Assembly (NCBI RefSeq): GCF_018811945.1
Contig: NZ_JACRVU010000003.1
Location: forward strand, 1-64,000
DNA from: Gluconobacter sp. P1C6_b
Lineage (GTDB): Bacteria > Pseudomonadota > Alphaproteobacteria > Acetobacterales > Acetobacteraceae
Length of the DNA stretch: 64,000 nucleotides
Reading direction: 5' to 3'
Position numbers and translations under genes: made by a program. Shown here in pieces: positions 17,759 through 27,158 of this stretch. The notes under the pieces were generated by a model, which worked only from the letters and a program-made list of their open reading frames with translations, ran no database searches and was not told where the DNA came from. The stretch's first letter is position 1, and each line of letters begins with the position of its first letter.

Positions 17759-18991
17759 ATGAGCGCCCACCAGGACGTCAAGAAAGTTGTGCTCGCCTAT
17801 TCTGGCGGCCTGGACACTTCGGTTATCCTCCGCTGGCTCCAGAAGACCTATAACTGCGAGGTCGTCACCTTCACTGCCGATCTCGGCCAGGGCGAAGAAC
17901 TGGAACCGGCTCGCAAGAAGGCCGAGATGTTCGGCGTCAAGGAAATCTTCGTCGAGGATCTCCGCGAAACCTTCGTCAAGGATTTCGTGTTCCCGATGTT
18001 CCGGGCCAACACGCTTTACGAAGGCCAGTACCTGCTGGGCACGTCCATCGCCCGTCCGCTGATCGCACAGCGCCAGATCGAGATCGCCGAAGCCGTCGGT
18101 GCCGATGCCGTGGCTCATGGCGCAACCGGCAAGGGCAATGATCAGGTCCGCTTCGAACTCGGCTATTATTCGCTCAAGCCGGACGTGAAGGTCATTGCAC
18201 CGTGGCGCGAGTGGGACCTGACGTCCCGCACGAAGCTGCTCGCCTTCGCCGAAGAGAACCAGATCCCGGTCACAAAGGACAAGCGCGGCGAAGCGCCGTT
18301 CTCCGTGGACGCAAACCTCCTGCACTCCTCTTCCGAAGGAAAGCTGCTCGAAGACCCGTCGATTGGCGCCGAGGAAATTGTCTTCCAGCGTACGATCTCG
18401 CCGGAAGCCGCTCCTGACGTCGCAACCGAAATCACCATCGATTTCGTCAGCGGTGACCCGGTCGCCATCAACGGCGTCGAGATGACCCCGGCAACCCTGC
18501 TGACCCGTCTCAACGAACTGGGCCGTGACAACGGCATCGGCCGTCTCGACATCGTGGAGAACCGTTTCGTGGGCATGAAGTCCCGCGGCATCTACGAAAC
18601 GCCGGGCGGCACGATCCTGCTGGCGGCCCACCGTTCCATCGAAAGCATCACGCTCGACCGCGAAGCTGCCCATCTCAAGGACAGCATCATGCCGCGCTAT
18701 GCCGAGATCATCTATAACGGCTTCTGGTTCTCTCCGGAGCGCCGGATGCTTCAGGCCCTCATCGACACCAGCCAGCATTCCGTGACCGGCCGTGTCCGCA
18801 TGCGCCTGTACAAGGGCAATGTAACCTGCGTGGGTCGTGAAAGCCCGCACAGCCTGTATGATACCCGCGTCGTGACTTTCGAGGACGACGAAGGCGCCTA
18901 TAATCAGCAGGATGCTCAGGGCTTCATCAAGCTCAACGCCCTGCGCCTGCGGCTTGGCGGCCAGATCGGCCGTCGCGGCGGCACGCTCTGA
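17759..18991 (+). CDS. argG: Argininosuccinate synthase
   Basis: The 410-residue enzyme makes argininosuccinate from citrulline, aspartate and ATP in arginine biosynthesis. '[15 protein letters not shown]' (residues 10-24) is the N-type ATP pyrophosphatase P-loop. '[15 protein letters not shown]' and '[17 protein letters not shown]' are the citrulline- and aspartate-binding signatures. The start is ATG 17759, with AAGGA about 11 bases upstream; the longer upstream frame runs back into rlmN and is rejected. It is a stand-alone gene with no argH nearby. Confidence 0.97.
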   Translation: MSAHQDVKKVVLAYSGGLDTSVILRWLQKTYNCEVVTFTADLGQGEELEPARKKAEMFGVKEIFVEDLRETFVKDFVFPMFRANTLYEGQYLLGTSIARPLIAQRQIEIAEAVGADAVAHGATGKGNDQVRFELGYYSLKPDVKVIAPWREWDLTSRTKLLAFAEENQIPVTKDKRGEAPFSVDANLLHSSSEGKLLEDPSIGAEEIVFQRTISPEAAPDVATEITIDFVSGDPVAINGVEMTPATLLTRLNELGRDNGIGRLDIVENRFVGMKSRGIYETPGGTILLAAHRSIESITLDREAAHLKDSIMPRYAEIIYNGFWFSPERRMLQALIDTSQHSVTGRVRMRLYKGNVTCVGRESPHSLYDTRVVTFEDDEGAYNQQDAQGFIKLNALRLRLGGQIGRRGGTL

Positions 18992-19017
18992 TTTCTCAAC
19001 AGACTCCCCGGGGGACC

Positions 19018-19518
19018 ATGACCAGTCTGATCCGTCTTACATCCGCTTTCGCCCTGTGTGGCGCCCTCGCCCTGACAGGGTGCGCCGGTGGCCACAAGCA
19101 GGTGGATGATTCCGACCTGACACCCGAGCAGTTCATGGCGAAAATCCATGCAACGCCAGGCGTCAAGACCCTCCCGGACGGCCTGTCCTACAAGGTTCTC
19201 CAGTCGGGCCCAAAAGATGGTGAAAGCCCGCATCATGGCTCCACCATCATGGTCATCTACGAAGGCCGTCTGCCTGATGGCGGCATCTTCGACAGCTCTG
19301 ACCAGCATGGCAGCGGCGCCTATATGGAAATGCCGCTCGACGGCCTCGTACAGGGCTGGCTCGAAGCCCTGCCCATGATGCATGTCGGTGACGAATGGAT
19401 GCTCTACCTTCCGCCGAATCTCGGCTACGGCAAGCGCTCCATGGGCATCATCCCGCCCAACAGCCCGCTGATCTTCAAAATCCGTCTTCTAGGCGTCAAT
19501 AACGGCGGCCAGCAGTAA
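19018..19518 (+). CDS. FKBP-type peptidyl-prolyl isomerase lipoprotein
   Basis: The 166-residue protein has a lipoprotein signal: hydrophobic residues 5-20 then LTGC with Cys22 as the lipidation site. The remainder is an FKBP domain ('HHGSTIMVIYEGRLPDGGIFDSS' and 'YLPPNLGYGKRSMGIIPPNSPLIFKIRLL'), the Mip/FklB-type fold. It would be anchored in the periplasm and help fold exported or outer-membrane proteins. The N-terminal helical dimerisation domain of Mip is missing or reduced. It starts 26 bases after argG and may share its transcript. Confidence 0.88.
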   Translation: MTSLIRLTSAFALCGALALTGCAGGHKQVDDSDLTPEQFMAKIHATPGVKTLPDGLSYKVLQSGPKDGESPHHGSTIMVIYEGRLPDGGIFDSSDQHGSGAYMEMPLDGLVQGWLEALPMMHVGDEWMLYLPPNLGYGKRSMGIIPPNSPLIFKIRLLGVNNGGQQ

Positions 19519-19523
19519 CAGCC

Positions 19524-19561
19524 CCCTTTCCGGATCAGACCTCAGGGTCTATCCGGAAGGG
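19524..19561. terminator. Bidirectional hairpin between FKBP gene and tdk
   Basis: The arms 19524..19541 and 19545..19561 pair over about 15 positions with two bulges. The three-base loop 19542..19544 is the stop codon of the leftward tdk. There is no T run on either strand, but the position between convergent genes suggests termination. Confidence 0.5.
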
Positions 19562-20084
19562 TCCAGTGCGCATCACAGCGTGCCTCATAAAGTTCCTGAT
19601 CGCCCGTCTCCAGCAGATGTCCAGTCTCGTGGGTCTTCGCGGTCCACGCCGCTGGCGCTCCACAGACATGGCATCGCGCCGTCAGGGCAATGACTTCATC
19701 CGCCTCATCCATCAGCCGCGTCATGACGTCGAAGGGCACACGCCGGTAATCGGTATCCAGCCCCCCGACCGTCACATCCGCACCCCGCGCACGTGCAGTC
19801 CGGATATCCTCAACGATATCGCCATGGTAATGCGGCGCCACCCAGAACTGCCCCTCATCCAGAACGATATGACTGTAGCGGTCCGCATCCTCGGGCCAGG
19901 CATTCGCGGAAACCGCCGCAAGATGCGACCCGTCCCGACTCACCAGTTCCGAACCATCGCGCGTATCAAACCCGGGCTTGAGCGCCAGAACATCCGCCTG
20001 CCGCTTTGCCGCGGCAATCAGATGCGCGGATTTGCCCGCAAACATGGGCCCCACATACAGTACAAGACGTCCCCTGACGGTCAT
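19542..20084 (-). CDS. tdk: Thymidine kinase
   Basis: The 180-residue type II thymidine kinase phosphorylates thymidine in the salvage pathway. 'LVLYVGPMFAGKSAHLI' is the P-loop, 'HIVLDEGQFW' holds the catalytic Glu, and 'GLDTDYRRVPF' is the lasso/substrate segment. 'CHVCGAPAAWT' with a downstream Cys-x-x-His forms the zinc site. The start is ATG 20084, with AAGGAG seven bases upstream; a much longer in-frame extension to 20273 would overlap the divergent cytochrome gene and is rejected. The stop lies in a hairpin loop shared with the convergent FKBP gene. Confidence 0.93.
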   Translation of the reverse strand: MTVRGRLVLYVGPMFAGKSAHLIAAAKRQADVLALKPGFDTRDGSELVSRDGSHLAAVSANAWPEDADRYSHIVLDEGQFWVAPHYHGDIVEDIRTARARGADVTVGGLDTDYRRVPFDVMTRLMDEADEVIALTARCHVCGAPAAWTAKTHETGHLLETGDQELYEARCDAHWTLPDRP

Positions 20085-20178
20085 GATTGCTCCTTCCGAT
20101 AGCGCCATGAGCCCTATTCCTACCGTTTTGCCAAGCCCGGCCTTGCTGAAACGCCTTTGAAAATGCCACAACGTCAGT

Positions 20179-20664
20179 GTGATCAGAATTGACCCTGCTG
20201 TCCGGCTTCCCCTGTTTCTCGCCATTTCCATGGTGATTGTCTTCGTGATCGGCCATGCCTGGGAAAATCGCATTCAGGCTCCGCGCGAATACTCCAATGA
20301 ATGCAGTATCTGCCATCACGGCGGCCACGGTCAGGTCTCTGAAATCGCCCCAATTTTCGGACGCGTCGGCCCGATTGCCCAAACACCGGCCGGTCATCAC
20401 TATCTCGTTGACGTCCTTGTTTACGGACTGGACGGCTCCATCACAGCTGGCGGCGGCCACTACAACGGCGCCATGCCGTCATTCCAGCGTCTGCCCGACG
20501 ACGAGATCGCACGCATCCTGACCTTCGTCGCGAGTCAGGAAATGTCCGGCAGTGCCCCCACTTTCACCGCGGCAGACATTGCCGCGGCTCGCAAGCATCC
20601 GATGTCCGCAACGGAAGTTCTGCAGGAACGGCAGAAGCTGGACCTCCAGACACCCGTTCGATGA
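20179..20664 (+). CDS. Membrane-anchored mono-haem cytochrome c
   Basis: The 161-residue protein starts with GTG. An N-terminal hydrophobic helix (about residues 8-27) acts as an uncleaved anchor or signal peptide. A class I cytochrome c domain follows, with the haem motif Cys42-x-x-Cys45-His46 ('ECSICHHG') and 'GAMPSFQRLPDDEIARILTFV', whose Met is the likely sixth ligand. It lies in the periplasm and could shuttle electrons between dehydrogenases and an oxidase. No oxidase gene is adjacent, and no Shine-Dalgarno is evident before the GTG. It is divergent from tdk, 94 bases away. Confidence 0.85.
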   Translation: MIRIDPAVRLPLFLAISMVIVFVIGHAWENRIQAPREYSNECSICHHGGHGQVSEIAPIFGRVGPIAQTPAGHHYLVDVLVYGLDGSITAGGGHYNGAMPSFQRLPDDEIARILTFVASQEMSGSAPTFTAADIAAARKHPMSATEVLQERQKLDLQTPVR

Positions 20665-20712
20665 AACGTGTCATCCCTTCCCTGATTTTTGCAGAAACTG
20701 AAGACTGAATTC

Positions 20713-21702
20713 ATGCAGCGCGTATTTTCCGGCATCCAGCCAACCGGCATTCCCCATCTGGGCAACTATCTCGGAGCAATCCGCAACTGGGCCACGCTGC
20801 AGGCAGATCATGACTGCGTCTTCTGCCTGGTGGACCTGCATTCCATCACCATGCCCTGGGATCCGCAGACCCTGCGTGCACAGACCCTCGGCTCGACGGC
20901 ATGCCTTCTTGCAGCCGGAATCGAACCCACGCGCCTGTACAACCAGTCCGCCGTCAGTGCCCATGCCCGTCTCGGCTGGATCTTCAACTGCGTCTCCCGC
21001 CTCGGCTGGCTCAACCGCATGACCCAGTTCAAGGACAAGGCCGGCAAGAACCGCGAAAACCACTCGGCTGGTCTGTATGTCTATCCGAACCTCATGGCCG
21101 CCGATATTCTGGCTTTCCACGCCACCCGCGTTCCCGTGGGCGAAGACCAGCGTCAACATATCGAGCTTACCAACGATATCGCCCAGAAATTCAATCACGA
21201 CATGGGTGTGGAGTTCTTCCCGCAGGTGGAAGCCTTTATCCCGCCTGCCGCCGCCCGCGTCATGAGCCTGCGCGACGGCAGCAAGAAGATGTCCAAGTCC
21301 GATCCGTCAGAACAGAGTCGCATCGTCCTGACCGACACCGCAGACGACATTGCGTTGAAGATCCGCCGCGCCAAGACCGACTCTGAACCGCTTCCCAGTG
21401 AAATGGACGGCCTGAACGACCGACCGGAAGCCCGTAATCTCGTTTCGATCTATGCCGCAATGTCGGATGAAACGCCCGCCACCGTCCTCAGCCGCTTCAG
21501 CGGTCAGGGCTTTGGCCCGTTCAAGAATGCCCTCGCCGATCTTCTGGTAGAGCGTCTGGCTCCAGTTGCCAGCGAAACACAGCGCCTGCTTCAGGATGAG
21601 ACGCATCTTCTGTCGGTTCTGCGTGCCGGTGCGGAACGCGCCAACAGCATTTCAGAACCGATCGTTCAGGAAGCCGAACGCCTGGTCGGCTTCCTGCGCT
21701 AG
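20713..21702 (+). CDS. trpS: Tryptophanyl-tRNA synthetase
   Basis: The 329-residue class I synthetase charges tRNA-Trp. 'RVFSGIQPTGIPHLGNYLGAI' near the N-terminus contains the HIGH-like HLGN, and 'DGSKKMSKSDPSEQSRI' contains KMSKS. 'PVGEDQRQHIELTNDIAQKFN' is also family-typical. ATG 20713 gives the standard 'MQRVFSG' start; an in-frame TTG at 20689 would add eight residues. The gene ends only three bases before the stop of the convergent lpxB. Confidence 0.96.
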   Translation: MQRVFSGIQPTGIPHLGNYLGAIRNWATLQADHDCVFCLVDLHSITMPWDPQTLRAQTLGSTACLLAAGIEPTRLYNQSAVSAHARLGWIFNCVSRLGWLNRMTQFKDKAGKNRENHSAGLYVYPNLMAADILAFHATRVPVGEDQRQHIELTNDIAQKFNHDMGVEFFPQVEAFIPPAAARVMSLRDGSKKMSKSDPSEQSRIVLTDTADDIALKIRRAKTDSEPLPSEMDGLNDRPEARNLVSIYAAMSDETPATVLSRFSGQGFGPFKNALADLLVERLAPVASETQRLLQDETHLLSVLRAGAERANSISEPIVQEAERLVGFLR

Positions 21703-21705
21703 GAT

Positions 21706-22953
21706 TTAGTGGCTGGACGACCGGGAAACCGGCTCGTTCAGCAAATCCATGATCTCGGCCGCCGCCGCATCCGCGGGCGTACCCACAGGCGGCGAGAGCT
21801 TATCGAGCACATCGGCAAACGCCATGCGCTGCTTTTCCACCATCTGCTGATCGCTCAGCAGCCTGGAAACCGTCTCGGCCAGCTTCCTTGGCGTGCAGTT
21901 TTCCTGAAGCAGCTCAGGCACCACCTCCCGCCCGGCCAGCAGATTGACCATCGCCACATGCGGCACCTTGATCAGACGCCGCGCAATCGTCGCCGTCACG
22001 GGATTAACCCTGTAGGTCACCGCCATCGGCACATTGCCCATCGCAAGCTCAAGCGTGGACGTCCCTGACTTGGTCAGCGCGCACTGAGCGGCCGCAAATG
22101 CATCATGCTTGTCATGGATGTCAGTGACGATATGCGGCTGGATCGGCCATTTGCGGATCAGCTGGCGGATCGTCGGCGCAATCACGGGTGCCACCGGAAT
22201 GACCGGACAGATATCCGGATACTGCACCCGCAGGATATCCAGCATCTTGCGGAACACTGGCAGAAGCCGGGGCGCTTCCGAACGTCGGCTGCCCGGCATC
22301 AGGATCACGACCGGCGCATGAGCGGGGATATTGTGCCGCAGCCGGAAGCGCTGGGCATTCCCCTGCCGCACACCGGACTGAAGCACCGGATGCCCCACAA
22401 ACCGCCCTTCCAGCCCACGCTGTGCAAACCAGTCCGGTTCGAACGGCAGAAGGCACAGCAGCCTGTCCCAAAGCCCCGGGAATTCCTTGACCCGCTTTTC
22501 ACGCCAGGCCCAGACCTGCGGCGCGACATAATGCACGCGCTTGATACCTGAGCGCTCGATTTTCTGAAGCAGACGCAGGGTGAAGCCCGGGCTGTCGATC
22601 GTCACGACCAGATCTGGCTTGCGCAGTTCGATATCCTGCACCGCTTCGAGCAGACGCTGAGAGAGCTGCCGCAAACGGGGCACAACCTCGACCAGTCCCA
22701 TGACTGCCAGATCGCTCATGGGAAACAGGCTGTGCAGCCCGAGCGCTTCCATGCGCCCGCCCCCGACGCCAGCGAAAACCAGCGACGGGTCCTGCGCATG
22801 AAGCGCCTGCATGAGACGTGCGCCAATCACGTCCCCGCTGGCCTCACCTGCCAGAATCCAGATCACCCGCCCGTAACGGGGTAAGGGCGCGGCCTTTTGG
22901 GAAGGGTCCGCCGAGGACTGTCCGTCAGATCCGGATTCTGGAAGAGAGTTCAT
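21706..22953 (-). CDS. lpxB: Lipid-A-disaccharide synthase
   Basis: The 415-residue GT-B-type (family 19) transferase joins UDP-2,3-diacylglucosamine and lipid X to form the lipid A disaccharide at the cytoplasmic face of the inner membrane. 'WILAGEASGDVIGARLMQAL' is the N-terminal signature; 'VHYVAPQVWAWREKRVKEF' and 'ALTKSGTSTLELAMGNVPMAVTYRV' are conserved catalytic and UDP-binding regions. A 27-residue low-complexity N-terminal extension precedes the fold. The start overlaps the pheT stop by four bases, an unusual coupling of lipid A and tRNA synthetase genes. Confidence 0.95.
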   Translation of the reverse strand: MNSLPESGSDGQSSADPSQKAAPLPRYGRVIWILAGEASGDVIGARLMQALHAQDPSLVFAGVGGGRMEALGLHSLFPMSDLAVMGLVEVVPRLRQLSQRLLEAVQDIELRKPDLVVTIDSPGFTLRLLQKIERSGIKRVHYVAPQVWAWREKRVKEFPGLWDRLLCLLPFEPDWFAQRGLEGRFVGHPVLQSGVRQGNAQRFRLRHNIPAHAPVVILMPGSRRSEAPRLLPVFRKMLDILRVQYPDICPVIPVAPVIAPTIRQLIRKWPIQPHIVTDIHDKHDAFAAAQCALTKSGTSTLELAMGNVPMAVTYRVNPVTATIARRLIKVPHVAMVNLLAGREVVPELLQENCTPRKLAETVSRLLSDQQMVEKQRMAFADVLDKLSPPVGTPADAAAAEIMDLLNEPVSRSSSH

Positions 22954-25418
22954 CGACGCAGCACAGCCCCTGTTGCCTTAAGAACCGCAGCTTCCACCGA
23001 TTTGGAAACCGCTTCAAGCTGCGTATCCGTAAGACTCTCGCTCTGTGGCTGCAAGACCACTTCCACGCCGAGCGAACGATGTCCTTCCGGCAGACTGCCG
23101 CCCTCGAACACGTCAAACAGCCGGACATCTTGCACCAGATTGCGATCCGCCATCCGCGCGGCCTTCAGAACCGCCTGGATTTCCACATCCGGCCCCGCCA
23201 CGAAAGCGAAATCACGCCGGACAGGCTGCAACGGCGACAGAACAGGCGCGGCTTTGCGCTTGGCCTTCGGCAGCGGCACCTGATCCAGATAGACCTCGAA
23301 CGCCACCACGGTTCCGCTCAGTCCCAGCGCCCGCGCAACACGCGGATGCAGTTCGCCGAACGTCCCCAGAACCATCTTCGGCCCCTGCCGCACCTGACCC
23401 GACCGGCCCGGATGATAGAACACCGGCGCATCAGACGTAACCGACAGCGCCGCTTCCGGCACGCCCAGCGCAACAAGAGCCGCCGTCAGATCGGCCTTTG
23501 CGTCCCAAAGCGTCGCTTCATGCGCCGCAACACCCGGCTCACGTGCCGTCAGACCAGCCCGCAGGCCCGCCAGACGCAGATGCTGCCCGGTCGCATCAAA
23601 GCTCGGCCCAACCTCGAACAGCGCCCCCTCACCCGACAGACCCAGGCCACGGGCCAGATTGCGTGACAGGGCCCGTGCCAGATTGATCAGTGGCGTCGGA
23701 CGGAGCTGATCCAGATCAGTGGCAATCGGGTTCAGCAGATGCTGCGTTTCCGGCACATCGCCGAACAGGGCCGCATCATCCTGCGCCACGAACGAGAACC
23801 CGACCGTCTCGGTCAGCCCGCGTGCCGCACAGACACGACGCAGCAGAGCCGCACGCGCCTGAAGCGGCGTGACGGCCGGAGCCGGCACAACCGTCGTCTG
23901 CGGCAACGCAACCGCCGGAACATTGTCCAGCCCGTAAAGCCGCAGCACTTCCTCAAGAAGATCGCATTCCGCTTCCATTGCCTGAACATGGCTGGCAGCG
24001 CGACTGGCCACGTCTTCATCCAGCGTCGGGGCCTGTGCCAGAACCTGCCCCGAGGCAATGTCATTGCGCCAGGACGGCACCAGGAACGTCGCGGCGTCTT
24101 CCGTCCGTTCCGTCACCTCAAAACCCAGATGCTCAAGGGAGCGCACGGCATCGTCAGCCGCGATATCCACACCACCCAGCGTCTTCAGACGCTTAAACCG
24201 CAGCGTCGCCGTACGCTTCCAGTCCGGCAGGGCGCCAGCCTCGGTGATCTCGCTGACTTCACCGCCACACAGATCGCGGATCATGACCGTCGCGGCTTCA
24301 AGTCCGTTGAGAACCTGCGCCGGATCAATCCCGCGCTCGAAACGCTGCCGCGCATCGGTGTGAATGGCCAGACGACGTCCCGTCAGGGCAATCCGCACAG
24401 GATCAAAGAGGGCGGATTCCACGAACACATCGGTCGTGTTCTCATCCACGCCACTGCTCTCGCCGCCAATCAGACCGGCAAGCGACTGCACACCGGCTTC
24501 ATCGACAATGACCATGTCCTCGGTGCCCAGCACATATTCGCGCCCATCAAGCCCCGTAAAGGTCTCGCGGGCCGCATGCGTCACCGTAAGCGTATCGCCT
24601 TTAAGTTTTGCAACATCAAAGACATGCAGCGGACGGCCGAGATCATAAGTGAGGTAGTTCGTCACATCGACGAGCGCCGAGATCGGCTTAACCCCGACCG
24701 ATTCCAGACGACGCTGCAGCCAGTCCGGGCTCGGCCCGTTCTTCACACCCCGGATCACACGCCCGACGATATACGGGCAGGCCGGATGCTCGATCTTCCA
24801 CGTCAGCGGCGAGGGGAAATCCCCTTCCACCGCTTCCGTCAGCCAGGGCTTCAGATGCCCGATCCCGCCGGCTGCCAGATCCCGCGCAATGCCCCGGATG
24901 CTGAGCGCATCGCCACGATTGGGCGTGATGGCAATTTCGATGACCGGATCATCCAGCTCGGCATAAGCGGCGTAGGACTCTCCGATCGGAGCTGTTTCGG
25001 AAAGTTCGGCAATGCCATTGCTTTCCTCACCGATCCCGAGCTCACGGAGCGAACACAGCATGCCGCCGCTGTCCTGCCCGCGGATCTTTCCCTTCTTGAT
25101 GGTGATGTCGAGCCCAGGAATATAAGTCCCTGGAGCCGCAAAGATCACATGCAGACCAGCGCGCGCATTCGGCGCACCACACACGACCTGCACGTCTTCA
25201 AAACCGCCGCCAGCGGCAACCCGACAGACCTGAAGCCGGTCTGCATCCGGATGGCGGTGCGCTTCCACGATCTTGGCAGTTCTGAAACCCACCAGACGGT
25301 CAGCTGGGTTTTCAACACCCTCGACCTCAAGCCCGATGACATTCAGCCGGGCACAGATCTCTTCGACAGAAGCTGTAAAATCAAGATGTTCGCGCAGCCA
25401 GGAAAGAGAGAACTTCAT
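22950..25418 (-). CDS. pheT: Phenylalanyl-tRNA synthetase beta subunit
   Basis: The 822-residue beta chain of the alpha2-beta2 enzyme has the expected domain order. An EMAP/tRNA-binding domain (about residues 40-150, 'VCGAPNARAGLHVIFAAPGTYIPG') comes first. The B3/B4 editing domain ('NRGDALSIRGIARDLA', then 'SALVDVTNYLTYDLGRPLHVFD') follows, then B5 ('RFKRLKTLGGVDI'). The catalytic-like core and a C-terminal anticodon-binding FDX-ACB domain ('PLQPVRRDFAFVAGPDVEIQAVLKAAR') complete it. It begins one base after the pheS stop. The length fits bacterial PheT (about 800). Confidence 0.97.
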   Translation of the reverse strand: MKFSLSWLREHLDFTASVEEICARLNVIGLEVEGVENPADRLVGFRTAKIVEAHRHPDADRLQVCRVAAGGGFEDVQVVCGAPNARAGLHVIFAAPGTYIPGLDITIKKGKIRGQDSGGMLCSLRELGIGEESNGIAELSETAPIGESYAAYAELDDPVIEIAITPNRGDALSIRGIARDLAAGGIGHLKPWLTEAVEGDFPSPLTWKIEHPACPYIVGRVIRGVKNGPSPDWLQRRLESVGVKPISALVDVTNYLTYDLGRPLHVFDVAKLKGDTLTVTHAARETFTGLDGREYVLGTEDMVIVDEAGVQSLAGLIGGESSGVDENTTDVFVESALFDPVRIALTGRRLAIHTDARQRFERGIDPAQVLNGLEAATVMIRDLCGGEVSEITEAGALPDWKRTATLRFKRLKTLGGVDIAADDAVRSLEHLGFEVTERTEDAATFLVPSWRNDIASGQVLAQAPTLDEDVASRAASHVQAMEAECDLLEEVLRLYGLDNVPAVALPQTTVVPAPAVTPLQARAALLRRVCAARGLTETVGFSFVAQDDAALFGDVPETQHLLNPIATDLDQLRPTPLINLARALSRNLARGLGLSGEGALFEVGPSFDATGQHLRLAGLRAGLTAREPGVAAHEATLWDAKADLTAALVALGVPEAALSVTSDAPVFYHPGRSGQVRQGPKMVLGTFGELHPRVARALGLSGTVVAFEVYLDQVPLPKAKRKAAPVLSPLQPVRRDFAFVAGPDVEIQAVLKAARMADRNLVQDVRLFDVFEGGSLPEGHRSLGVEVVLQPQSESLTDTQLEAVSKSVEAAVLKATGAVLRR

Positions 25419-25419
25419 G

Positions 25420-26490
25420 TCACACGCCCTCCGTCAGCGTGGCAGGCGAGAACGCCGAAAATCCGTAATGACGCAGCCAGCGCAGATCACTTTCGTAGAA
25501 AGACCGCAGATCGGGAATGCCATTCTTCAGCATCGCCAGACGCTCAATCCCCATCCCGAACGCAAATCCCTGCCATTCGGCCGGATCAAGCCCACAGTTC
25601 GCCAGAACCCGCGGATGGATCATCCCCGAGCCCAGAACTTCCAGCCAGTCGGACCCGCCACCAATCTCGCCAGTCGCCTTTGACCAGCCAATATCAACTT
25701 CCATGGAAGGCTCGGTGAACGGGAAATAGGATGCCCGGAAACGGACAGGCAGGTTGGGCTTGTCGAAATAGACGCGCAGGAACTCGATCAGGCAGCCCTT
25801 GAGATGGCCAAGCGTGATATTGCGATCGACCACAAGACCTTCGCACTGATGGAACATCGGCGAATGGGTCGCGTCATGATCGGCACGATAGGTACGGCCG
25901 GGTGCAATGATCCGGATCGGCGGCTGCGACCCAAGCATGGTGCGGATCTGCACCCCAGAGGTCTGCGTCCGCAGAACCCGCGGCTCCCCGTCCTCATTTT
26001 TCGGCGGCAGATAGAACGTGTCGTGCTCGGTCCGGGCGGGATGATGCTCCGGCGTATTGAGGGCAGAGAAATTATGCCACTGACTCTCGATGTCCGGCCC
26101 TTCGGCGACGGAGAAGCCCATCGCGCCGAAAATGGCCGTCATTTCCTCAATGGTCCGGCTGATGGGATGGATGGTGCCCGTCACGATCGCAGGCGCCGGC
26201 ATCGTCACGTCCACGCGCTCGGAGCGCAGACGGGCCTGAAGCGCCTCTTCCTCAATATCGCGGCCACGGGCCTCGATGGCAGCCGTCAGTTCGTCACGCA
26301 GGCGGTTCAGAGCCTGACCGCGCTCCTTGCGTTCCTGATGCTCGAGCTTGCCCAGTTGCTTGAGCAGCCCCGTCAGCGCGCCGGACTTGCCCAGCGTACC
26401 AACGCGGATCGCGTCCCACTGCGCGCGATCCTGCGCCCCGGCCAGCGCAGCCAGCGTGTCATTCCTGAGTATATCGAGATCGTCAGCCAT
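25420..26490 (-). CDS. pheS: Phenylalanyl-tRNA synthetase alpha subunit
   Basis: The 356-residue catalytic subunit of PheRS shows class II motifs: 'HPISRTIEEMTAIFGAMGFSVAEGPDIE' (motif 1 region), 'YRADHDATHSPMFHQCEGLVVD' (motif 2 loop and Phe binding) and 'FGMGIERLAMLKNGIPDLR' (motif 3). I place the start at ATG 26490 ('MADDLDIL'); a frame that extends to 26556 reads through the terminator hairpin after rplT, so those 22 residues are not real. The N-terminal coiled coil that binds tRNA covers about residues 1-90. It is followed one base later by pheT. Confidence 0.96.
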   Translation of the reverse strand: MADDLDILRNDTLAALAGAQDRAQWDAIRVGTLGKSGALTGLLKQLGKLEHQERKERGQALNRLRDELTAAIEARGRDIEEEALQARLRSERVDVTMPAPAIVTGTIHPISRTIEEMTAIFGAMGFSVAEGPDIESQWHNFSALNTPEHHPARTEHDTFYLPPKNEDGEPRVLRTQTSGVQIRTMLGSQPPIRIIAPGRTYRADHDATHSPMFHQCEGLVVDRNITLGHLKGCLIEFLRVYFDKPNLPVRFRASYFPFTEPSMEVDIGWSKATGEIGGGSDWLEVLGSGMIHPRVLANCGLDPAEWQGFAFGMGIERLAMLKNGIPDLRSFYESDLRWLRHYGFSAFSPATLTEGV

Positions 26491-26510
26491 ACCGCCCATC
26501 CCCTGCAGCA

Positions 26511-26548
26511 CAAAACAAAACGGGCCGTCCTGATAACAGGACGGCCCG
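26511..26548 (-). terminator. Strong Rho-independent terminator between rplT and pheS
   Basis: A 12-base-pair perfect GC-rich stem (26521..26532 with 26537..26548) with a TTAT loop is followed, read leftward, by TTTTGTTTTG. It lies 39 bases after the rplT stop and 21 bases before the pheS ATG. It may fully separate the two units or act as an attenuator for pheST. Confidence 0.85.
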
Positions 26549-26587
26549 CCAGTCACCAGACCCCCAAAGGGATCAAGCCGGAAAAGC

Positions 26588-26944
26588 TCAGCCGAGAGCG
26601 GCCTGAGCCTTCTTCACGATTTCACCGAAAGCGGCGCTATCGTCAAAAGCAATGGCGGCGAGGACCTTACGGTCGATCTCGATGCCAGCCTTGTCCAGAC
26701 CGTTGATGAAGCGGCTGTACGTCAGACCATGCTCGCGGACGGCAGCATTGATACGCTGGATCCACAGGGCGCGGAAATCACGCTTCTTGTTGCGACGGTC
26801 ACGATACGCATAACGCAGCGCCTTCTCGACGCGCTCCAGAGCGATACGGTAGTTCGTAGACGAACGGCCGCGATAGCCCTTGGCGAGCTCGAGAACCTTC
26901 TTGTGACGGGCGTGCGACGTTACGCCCCGCTTGACACGTGCCAT
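26588..26944 (-). CDS. rplT: 50S ribosomal protein L20
   Basis: The 118-residue basic protein, '[27 protein letters not shown]', is a textbook L20 N-terminus; the C-terminal globular part reads '[24 protein letters not shown]'. It binds 23S rRNA early in large-subunit assembly and in several bacteria represses its own operon. It follows rpmI by 13 bases in the usual order, but the infC gene normally upstream is absent here. Confidence 0.98.
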   Translation of the reverse strand: MARVKRGVTSHARHKKVLELAKGYRGRSSTNYRIALERVEKALRYAYRDRRNKKRDFRALWIQRINAAVREHGLTYSRFINGLDKAGIEIDRKVLAAIAFDDSAAFGEIVKKAQAALG

Positions 26945-26957
26945 TTACCTTATCTCC

Positions 26958-27158
26958 TCAGAGCCCGTAGGGCGCCCACTGCTTGATTGTCTTCGCATCC
27001 ATGTCCGTCATGGTCTGGGGACCACGGTTGGTGCGCTTCATCTTCTGCGGACGGTTGATAAGGCCATGGCGCTTGTTGCCCGGGCCGCACATCACTTTGC
27101 CGGTCGCGGTGATCTTGAACCGCTTCTTGACCGACGACTTGGTCTTCATCTTGGGCAT
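26958..27158 (-). CDS. rpmI: 50S ribosomal protein L35
   Basis: The 66-residue protein '[22 protein letters not shown]' is an unmistakable L35. The start is ATG 27158, with GGGAG six bases upstream; a 45-residue in-frame extension to 27293 reads through a leader hairpin and is rejected. It is first in the rpmI-rplT pair. The 310-base upstream region contains a stable stem that could carry autoregulation. Confidence 0.97.
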   Translation of the reverse strand: MPKMKTKSSVKKRFKITATGKVMCGPGNKRHGLINRPQKMKRTNRGPQTMTDMDAKTIKQWAPYGL

